From Alphaproteobacteria bacterium (GTDB lineage: Bacteria; Pseudomonadota; Alphaproteobacteria; RF32; CAG-239), in contig JAFUXW010000117.1 of the NCBI GenBank assembly GCA_017477035.1, forward strand, positions 1 through 29,640: a stretch of DNA of 29,640 bases. Direction: 5' to 3'. The translations under genes and the position numbers were made by a program. The notes below the pieces were generated by a model. It did not search any database, had not been told where the DNA came from, and saw only the letters and a program-made list of their open reading frames with translations. Positions 23,440 through 29,640 of the stretch are shown piece after piece. Positions within the stretch are counted from its first letter, which is position 1. Each line of letters begins with the position of its first letter.

Positions 23440-26349
23440 ATGTTTAATGAAGATAATACAATTGAAAAAATGCTCCTGATGACCCTAAAAAAGAACGGGT
23501 GGAAATATATTGAGGCTGAAAACCTGCCACGCCAACATGATGAAGTTATGGTAGAACCAATGGTTAAAGAGGCCCTGATTCGCCTCAACCCGGTCATTGC
23601 CGAAGATCCATCGCGCGCCGATGAAGTTATTTATAAATTGCGTGCATTGATTATCTCCACAGAAGCTCATGATTTGGTAACGCGTAATGAACAATTCAAA
23701 AAACTGATATTTGAAGAAAATTCGTTCCCATTCGGCGAAAACGGACGTATGGTGCCAATTCGCTTTTTCGGCACCATGACCCCGGAAGATTTAGCCCTCA
23801 ATGAATATGTGGTAACCAATCAATGGGTTTATCCAAGTGTTGAAAACGGCAAAAGATTAGATATTGTCTTGCTTATTAACGGTTTTCCAATTGCTGTTGG
23901 CGAATTAAAAACACCGGTACGTGACGCCATCAGTTGGTTGGATGCCGCCGGAGATATTCACGCTTATGAAAAAAGTATTCACAGGATGTTTGTGCCAAAT
24001 GTATTTAACTTTGCAACTGAAGGTAAATGCTTCCGCTATGGCTCGGTTTGCATGCCGATAAACCTGTGGGGACCATGGCATACGCCGACTAACAAAGGTG
24101 AAGGAACTTTAACCGAAGTTAAAATCAGCGTTGAGGACATGATAACCCCGGCAAAAGTTATGGATATATTCCAGTTCTTTACCATATTTGCCACCGATAA
24201 AAAATATCGTAAATATAAAATTATCTGCCGCTATCAGCAATATGAAGGTGCAAATTTGTTGGTGGAACGTGTGAAAGCCGGCTACCCGAAAAAAGGTCTT
24301 ATTTGGCATTTCCAAGGTTCCGGTAAATCTTTGTTGATGGTCTTTGCGGCGCAAAAATTGCGTATGATACCGGAACTGAAAAATCCGACAGTTGTGATTG
24401 TGGATGACCGTATTGATTTGGAAACACAAATTACCGCTACCTTTAATGCTTCGGATATTCCGAATTTGGTAAGCTTGGCCACAAAAGATGAATTGATTAA
24501 ATTCTTTAAACAAGATATTCGCAAAATCGCAATCACTACCATCTTCCGCTTTGGTGATGTAGATGGGGTATTAAACGAGCGAGAGAATATTATTATCATG
24601 GTTGATGAAGCCCACCGCACCCAAGAAGGTAATTTAGGTGAGAAAATGCATGCCGCCTTACCAAATGCATTCTTTTTTGGTTTAACCGGAACACCAATTA
24701 ACCGCGTAGATAAAAATACATTCCATACCTTTGGTGCAGAAGAAGATAAAAGCGGTTATATGAGTAAATACTCATTCTCTGATTCTATTCGGGATAATGC
24801 TACACTGCCATTAAATTTTGAACCTGTTCCGGTAGATTTACATGTTAACCGCGAAAAGTTAGATGAAGAATTCGATGCATTAACCGAGAGTTTGTCTGAA
24901 GCAGATCGTACAGAGTTATCCAAACGCGTTAACATGAAGGCAATTATGTATGATAAAAAGCGTATTCGTAAAGTTTGTGAGCATATTGCTAATCACTTCC
25001 AAACCAAAATTGAACCCAACGGATATAAAGGACAAGTTGTTTGCTATGACAGGGAATGCTGTCTTTTGTACAAGGAAGAGCTAGATAAAATTATGGGACC
25101 GGATGCCTCAACTATCGTTATGGATACCAATAACGACAAAGAGGACAGATATAAAGCCTATCACCGGGACAGAGATGCCGAGGGTAAAGTTCTGGACCGT
25201 TTCCGCGACCCGAAAGACCCACTTAAGCTCGTTATTGTGACATCAAAATTACTGACCGGATTTGATGCTCCGATTTTGCAGGTAATGTATTTGGATAAGC
25301 CGATGAAGGACCACAATTTGCTACAAGCTATTTGCCGGACCAATCGTGTTTATGATGACGGGAAAACGCATGGCTTAATTGTTGATTATGTCGGTATTTT
25401 TGATGACGTAGCTCGCGCACTTGATTTTGATGAAAGCAATATGCGCCGCGTTATTACCAACATTGAAGAAGTTAAAACTCAATTTCCAGCCTTAATGCGC
25501 AAATGTTTGAGTTATTTTATGGGTATTGATCGAAATGTTGATGGCTGGGAAGGTTTGATGGCGGCACAGGAATGCATTCCAACGAATAAGGATAAAGATG
25601 CCTTTGCGGCCGATTATCGCGTATTAAACCGCGTATGGAATGCACTATCACCGGATAATTTTTTGACACCTTATAAAGTTGATTATTTATGGCTGAGTAA
25701 GGTTTATGAATCAGTAAAACCAACAGATAATCGCGGTGGCTTGATTTGGGCAACCCTCGGTTCCAAAACAATGGAATTAGTCCACCAAAATCTGGAAGTT
25801 GGCGAAGTTCATGACGATATTGATATTTTACACATGGATGCAGAGCTGATAGATGACTTTATTGAAAAGCAAAAGGACATCAAAAAGACAACTAAAAAGG
25901 TGGAGATAGACTTGGTTTCTAAAATCCGCAAGCACAGTAATGATCCTAAGTTTGTTCAGTTGGGCCAGAAGTTAGAAGATTTGCGTGAAAAGCATGAAAA
26001 AGGACTGGTTACCAGCATTGAGTTCTTGAAACTCTTGTTAGAATTAGCACGTGAAGCGGCTCAGGCCGAAAAAGAAGTTGTTCCGGAAGAAGAAATTGAT
26101 AAAGGTAAAGCGGCATTAACAGAACTGTTTAATGGGGTTAAAAATACGCAAACTCCTGTAATTGTGGAGCGAATTGTCAATGATATTGATGATATTGTTA
26201 AGATTGTTCGTTTCCCAGATTGGCAAGACACCACCGCCGGCACCCAAGAAATCAAAAAAGCCCTCCGGAGCATTATCTGGATAAAATATAAAATCAAAGA
26301 TAAAGATGTCTTCGACAAGGCTTATAAATACATCGAGCAATATTACTAG
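23440..26349 (+). CDS. hsdR: Type I restriction subunit HsdR
   Basis: 969 residues from ATG 23440. AAGGAGA is only 2 bases from an earlier ATG at 23434 but 8 from this one. N-terminal PD-(D/E)xK nuclease: RLDIVLL (Asp141) and GELKTP (Glu155, Lys157). SF2 motor: Walker A QGSGKS (292-297), DEAH (389-392), LTGTP, and the motif V/VI region LLTGFDAP to QAICRTNR. The C-terminal helical part binds the M2S core. It translocates DNA with ATP and cuts unmodified DNA. Last gene of the operon; its stop is 12 bp from the convergent ATPase gene. Confidence 0.95.
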   Translation: MFNEDNTIEKMLLMTLKKNGWKYIEAENLPRQHDEVMVEPMVKEALIRLNPVIAEDPSRADEVIYKLRALIISTEAHDLVTRNEQFKKLIFEENSFPFGENGRMVPIRFFGTMTPEDLALNEYVVTNQWVYPSVENGKRLDIVLLINGFPIAVGELKTPVRDAISWLDAAGDIHAYEKSIHRMFVPNVFNFATEGKCFRYGSVCMPINLWGPWHTPTNKGEGTLTEVKISVEDMITPAKVMDIFQFFTIFATDKKYRKYKIICRYQQYEGANLLVERVKAGYPKKGLIWHFQGSGKSLLMVFAAQKLRMIPELKNPTVVIVDDRIDLETQITATFNASDIPNLVSLATKDELIKFFKQDIRKIAITTIFRFGDVDGVLNERENIIIMVDEAHRTQEGNLGEKMHAALPNAFFFGLTGTPINRVDKNTFHTFGAEEDKSGYMSKYSFSDSIRDNATLPLNFEPVPVDLHVNREKLDEEFDALTESLSEADRTELSKRVNMKAIMYDKKRIRKVCEHIANHFQTKIEPNGYKGQVVCYDRECCLLYKEELDKIMGPDASTIVMDTNNDKEDRYKAYHRDRDAEGKVLDRFRDPKDPLKLVIVTSKLLTGFDAPILQVMYLDKPMKDHNLLQAICRTNRVYDDGKTHGLIVDYVGIFDDVARALDFDESNMRRVITNIEEVKTQFPALMRKCLSYFMGIDRNVDGWEGLMAAQECIPTNKDKDAFAADYRVLNRVWNALSPDNFLTPYKVDYLWLSKVYESVKPTDNRGGLIWATLGSKTMELVHQNLEVGEVHDDIDILHMDAELIDDFIEKQKDIKKTTKKVEIDLVSKIRKHSNDPKFVQLGQKLEDLREKHEKGLVTSIEFLKLLLELAREAAQAEKEVVPEEEIDKGKAALTELFNGVKNTQTPVIVERIVNDIDDIVKIVRFPDWQDTTAGTQEIKKALRSIIWIKYKIKDKDVFDKAYKYIEQYY

Positions 26350-26361
26350 GAGTGAATAAAA

Positions 26362-28107
26362 CTAATCAAGCATTGATCTAATATATCCAAGCAATGTAAT
26401 ACAATGTTCATCTGTTTGTGCATCCATTTTATATGCACAAGCTTCTTCTATTTTATATACGTAATCACTATTATCTTTACCAAAAGTATTACGTGTCAAC
26501 TCGCAAAAACATTGCTTTATATCGGCATTTTCTATGTGTTCTTTATCTACAGCGTAATTCCATAAAATTTCTTCAGGATCATTAACTGGAAAATAATATA
26601 CATGCTCTTTGTAATATTTAAGATAAGCTCTTTGTCTACTAATTTTATCTTCTTCATTATCATTTTGATGAGGAACTTTTATATCACAACCAGTTTGCTC
26701 TTGAATTATATCAGATAAATTATTATTCTCACTCACTGGTATAGTATCAGGATCTACATGATCTTTACGTTGATCCCCATCCAGAATAAAAATAACGTTA
26801 GATGTATTTCTCAAAGAATTCTCTAAAACTGAATATTTTTTTATCCAATCTGCTCCATTTGGGGACATAATAACATCAAAATTTGCGGATAAATTATTAT
26901 CTTCTAATATTTTATCAATTACTAATTTCGCCACTTTATCTTCAACTATAATCGTTCTTTTTTCAAAAGAAGCTCCTATTTCAACGAAAGCTTCATCGGC
27001 ATATACATTGGATCTGACATTTGTTTTTCCATCGATATCTGTATACAACACATGAATGGCCTCTGGAGGAAGTTCTCTTATCATAGAAGGAGAATGAGTT
27101 GTATAAACAATCTGATGATGTTTTGTATATGCCTGTTCTGCTAGAAATTTCACTAGTTTTTGTTGAGCTCCTGGATGAATGGAAACTTCCGGTTCATCCA
27201 GTAAAATCAAGGATTTTTCAGGGGCCTCCATAACTGCTTTAACTAAAGAGATAACTGAAAATTCACCACTTCCGGCAAATGCTTCAGAATAATTCAAATC
27301 ATCCGAACACGATACATATATTGTTCGAGAAAATTCTCTCGTATATAAATTATGCTCAATCATCCTGATTTGGGAGTATTGTTTTCCCAATATCTCAGAA
27401 ATTTTATTTACAATATCGGTCGATAATAATTCATTTTTATTTAATTTTTCTACTTTGTATAGCTTATAAGAAGGTAAATTATTTTTGATAATATATTCTA
27501 AATTTTTTGCATATCTTCGGATATAATCTTGCTTTGTTTTCATTGTTTTCGTTTTCAGAAAAGCACTTGTATAGAAAAAACGATCAAAAGCACTTATAGC
27601 TTCATGTCTAAAATCTAAAAATATAACATTTTTTTCGATAGTATTCCAACGTGTCTCACTACGCCCTCGTCCGACAGGAACTTCTTCTTCAGAAGGCATT
27701 TTTTCCATACCATAAGATAAAATAGGACGTGATGGCTCCCAATAATCAGGATTTTTTTCTTTTTTTATTCTTGTTTTTATAACCTCTACATTTCTTCTTG
27801 CTGGCGCATTATAATATCCGTAAATAAAACAAGATTTTTGTTTATCTCCTTTATCATCTCCAACATTATCAACATTTGTTTCAAACCAATAATCTTCAAT
27901 ACTTTTATCTTTTGGTGCACCATATATAGCACGTAAAACTGAAGATTTACTGGAACCATTAACTCCAATTAAAGCAGTTATTGGATATTGAAACTGAATA
28001 TTTAAACCCGAAATTAAATTTTTATAATGAGGAAACCGTATATGAGAAATATAAGGATATCTAATATTCTCTGGTTGTTCTTTTAATTTTTGAAATATAG
28101 TACTCAT
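26362..28107 (-). CDS. OLD-like ATPase with TOPRIM nuclease domain
   Basis: 581 residues. ABC-type ATPase: Walker A GVNGSSKS (48-55), signature SGEFS (280-284), Walker B LILLDEPE (Asp304, Glu305), H-loop TTHS (His338). C-terminal TOPRIM: VEDKVAK (Glu389) and LDGDQ (Asp443, Asp445). OLD-family enzymes (also GajA, and retron-linked OLD) are ATP-controlled DNA nucleases. It lies 27 bp after the cytosine methylase gene on the same strand, so it is probably its partner: either the nuclease of a restriction-modification-like pair or an effector kept in check by methylation. Confidence 0.88.
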   Translation of the reverse strand: MSTIFQKLKEQPENIRYPYISHIRFPHYKNLISGLNIQFQYPITALIGVNGSSKSSVLRAIYGAPKDKSIEDYWFETNVDNVGDDKGDKQKSCFIYGYYNAPARRNVEVIKTRIKKEKNPDYWEPSRPILSYGMEKMPSEEEVPVGRGRSETRWNTIEKNVIFLDFRHEAISAFDRFFYTSAFLKTKTMKTKQDYIRRYAKNLEYIIKNNLPSYKLYKVEKLNKNELLSTDIVNKISEILGKQYSQIRMIEHNLYTREFSRTIYVSCSDDLNYSEAFAGSGEFSVISLVKAVMEAPEKSLILLDEPEVSIHPGAQQKLVKFLAEQAYTKHHQIVYTTHSPSMIRELPPEAIHVLYTDIDGKTNVRSNVYADEAFVEIGASFEKRTIIVEDKVAKLVIDKILEDNNLSANFDVIMSPNGADWIKKYSVLENSLRNTSNVIFILDGDQRKDHVDPDTIPVSENNNLSDIIQEQTGCDIKVPHQNDNEEDKISRQRAYLKYYKEHVYYFPVNDPEEILWNYAVDKEHIENADIKQCFCELTRNTFGKDNSDYVYKIEEACAYKMDAQTDEHCITLLGYIRSMLD

Positions 28108-28134
28108 GTTATAGTCCTAAAGCTAGTCCGAAAA

Positions 28135-29184
28135 TTATAGCTTATGCAGTTCTGATAAGGTTTGAATATTAGATATGATTTCTTTACCTAATGCAGCAGC
28201 AAAATCAACCGGTACAGCATTACCTACTTGCTTAGCGGTTGCACCCAAACTTCCATAAAATATAAAATCATCATCAAAAGTTTGCAAAGCAGCGGCTTCT
28301 CTAACACTCAGAGCTCTGTTTTGCTCTGGATGACCAAATCTTCCGTTGGATAAGGAAATACATTTTGTTGTAAGTGTTATGCTTGGCTTATCCCACGAAA
28401 GTCTACCATACACATCAGTATGCCCCTTGTGATTAATGTGACATTTGAGTTTCAGTTCTTCTGACCAATTTCGGCGATCTTCCCCTTCTTTCAATGATGA
28501 AATTCTTTCCATAAGAAGCGGTGATAAATGAGCACTCTGGTGATTTGGAATATATTTATGACATTCACCTGCATTTATTGGCGGATACTTTTCAATATAC
28601 TCTCTGATAGTTTTATATGGAATTTTTCCTGCACCATAAGTTTCTGTTGGTAATTTAATCACACCATGTTTACAAGCAAGAAGAACTAATCTGCGTCTAG
28701 ACTGAGGAACTCCGTAGTTCATAGCATTTTTAACATCAAAATCATATTTGTAATCAAGGTTATCTAATAATTTAAGAAAGCGCGTTAAAGGTCCTTCTTT
28801 AACTTTCTGCATACCTGGGACATTTTCTAGAATAATGTAGTCAGGCTTAAAATGAACAACAAAACGATGAAATTCGTCAAGCAGACAAATTCTCTCATCC
28901 TGATTATTCTTAAATCTATTTTGTTTAGAAAATGGTTGGCAAGGAGCACATGCTGAAAATACCATAATTTCATTTTTATGCGGAAAAACGATATTATCAA
29001 GAGTTTCAAAATTAAGATCTCTAATATCTGTATTTAAGGCAATAGCTTCTGGAAAATTTCTACGATATGTTTCTATTGCATTATGATCAAAATCAATCCC
29101 GGCAATAACATGCATACCAGATTTTCTCAAACCAGCACTCGTTCCTCCACATCCACAAAAAAAATCTATTACATTTATCTGCAT
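28135..29184 (-). CDS. C5-cytosine DNA methyltransferase
   Basis: 349 residues. Motif I FFCGCGG (8-14), motif IV PCQPFS with catalytic Cys82, motif VI ENVPG (120-124), motif VIII QSRRR (161-165), a target-recognition region around 175-270 and motif X KQVGNAVP near the end. All catalytic motifs are intact. GGAG sits 11 bases before the ATG. It has its own promoter at 29209-29237 and is followed by the OLD-like gene. The target sequence cannot be read. Confidence 0.96.
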   Translation of the reverse strand: MQINVIDFFCGCGGTSAGLRKSGMHVIAGIDFDHNAIETYRRNFPEAIALNTDIRDLNFETLDNIVFPHKNEIMVFSACAPCQPFSKQNRFKNNQDERICLLDEFHRFVVHFKPDYIILENVPGMQKVKEGPLTRFLKLLDNLDYKYDFDVKNAMNYGVPQSRRRLVLLACKHGVIKLPTETYGAGKIPYKTIREYIEKYPPINAGECHKYIPNHQSAHLSPLLMERISSLKEGEDRRNWSEELKLKCHINHKGHTDVYGRLSWDKPSITLTTKCISLSNGRFGHPEQNRALSVREAAALQTFDDDFIFYGSLGATAKQVGNAVPVDFAAALGKEIISNIQTLSELHKL

Positions 29185-29208
29185 TAAACAAAATCTCCAA
29201 CTTTTATC

Positions 29209-29237
29209 ACTATACGCATATATTTAGTAATTTTCAA
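29209..29237 (-). promoter_or_regulatory. Promoter of the cytosine methylase-OLD operon
   Basis: Minus-strand TTGAAA (29232-29237), 17-bp spacer, TATAGT (29209-29214), 24 bp before the methylase ATG. Confidence 0.7.
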
Positions 29238-29311
29238 TACATTCATACATATATCAACCTTTTTTCACAATTTTTTTTAATCTCTTAGCCCGCTTATCGA
29301 GATGATTATGC

Positions 29312-29640
29312 TCACAGCTCCTTACTCAAAATATCTTGGCTTTCGGTGAGCATTTTGCGGATGTACTCATCTAAAATAGCGGAGGTTTGGTGCTCGTCGG
29401 TTCCGAGTTCGGCGGCAATAAGGCACCATAGCGCACCGGGAAGCTCATAAATAAATCTCTCAACGCCCGACCGAGGTTAAAAGCATAATTGCCGGCGCGT
29501 TTGCGATCCACCATTTCGCCGGTCAACATCTTGAGTTTAGCTTTAGCAAGCATCGCCCGGTAATAAATATCTGCCGTTTTGGCCTGCTGAAAAGTTCCCA
29601 TATTGCTCATCTTAATACCGCCTTGCGCCTCAAACAACGG
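29312..29640 (-). pseudogene. Frameshifted second copy of the Nu1-like gene (runs off the edge)
   Basis: About 97% identical to 10959-11288. One T is missing near 29419 (GGCAATAAGG against GGCAATTAAGG), which shifts the frame after YGAL and replaces the conserved C-terminal 45 or so residues by a short tail ending at 29371. The N-terminus lies outside the window. The original stop codon survives at 29312-29314. Confidence 0.85.

Noticed and set aside
24109..24620. Leftward frames of 112-134 codons inside HsdR
   Set aside because: Antisense to the helicase motifs; no start signals and no recognisable protein pattern.

Overview
This is a mobile, anti-phage type region from an AT-rich Gram-negative bacterium. 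Promoters look like the sigma-70 consensus and ribosome sites are AGGAG-like. The phage-type genes (Nu1-like terminase, a possible sigma-like remnant, small ORFs) and the overall feel recall uncultured low-GC Proteobacteria, but I cannot name the organism. There are no rRNA or tRNA genes, no CRISPR array and no core metabolic genes. Genes with higher GC (phosphatase, Nu1-like, the 101- and 87-codon genes) alternate with visibly AT-richer cargo.

Layout. The same flanking genes occur twice and bracket two different cargo blocks. Left copy: a broken 87-codon gene and a low-molecular-weight phosphatase (105-744). Cargo 1 (about 793-10815) follows, then a Nu1-like terminase small subunit (10959-11468) and a degraded gene upstream of it. 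A middle stretch (12.1-15.9 kb) holds a DUF4143 ATPase, a winged-helix fragment and an RloA/RloB-type pair. Next comes the second flank: 101-codon gene, intact 87-codon gene, phosphatase (16042-17035). Cargo 2 (17142-29184) follows, and then a second, frameshifted Nu1-like copy that runs off the right edge.

Cargo 1 contains: a leftward three-gene operon (AAA+ ATPase with a C-terminal HTH, cytoplasmic subtilisin-like protease, coiled-coil two-TM membrane protein) behind a near-consensus promoter with a repeated operator; a hairpin-rich element that may be the stranded end of a transposon; a winged-helix gene with a small unknown gene; a metallophosphoesterase; a broken zinc-ribbon gene; a restriction-modification-like pair of an EcoRI-family adenine methylase and a DUF262-HNH nuclease; and a serine recombinase.

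Cargo 2 contains: a small HNH-like protein with its own terminator and a structured upstream region; a five-gene rightward type I restriction-modification operon (dead methylase-TRD fusion, two diverged HsdM, HsdS, HsdR) behind a consensus promoter with an inverted repeat; and, convergent to it, a C5-cytosine methylase followed by an OLD-like ATPase/TOPRIM protein.

The most interesting points are the repeated flanks with exchangeable cargo, the ATPase-protease-membrane protein operon with its probable autoregulatory operator, and the type I operon with a catalytically dead MTase-specificity fusion. All functions are inferred from motifs read by eye; no database search was possible.
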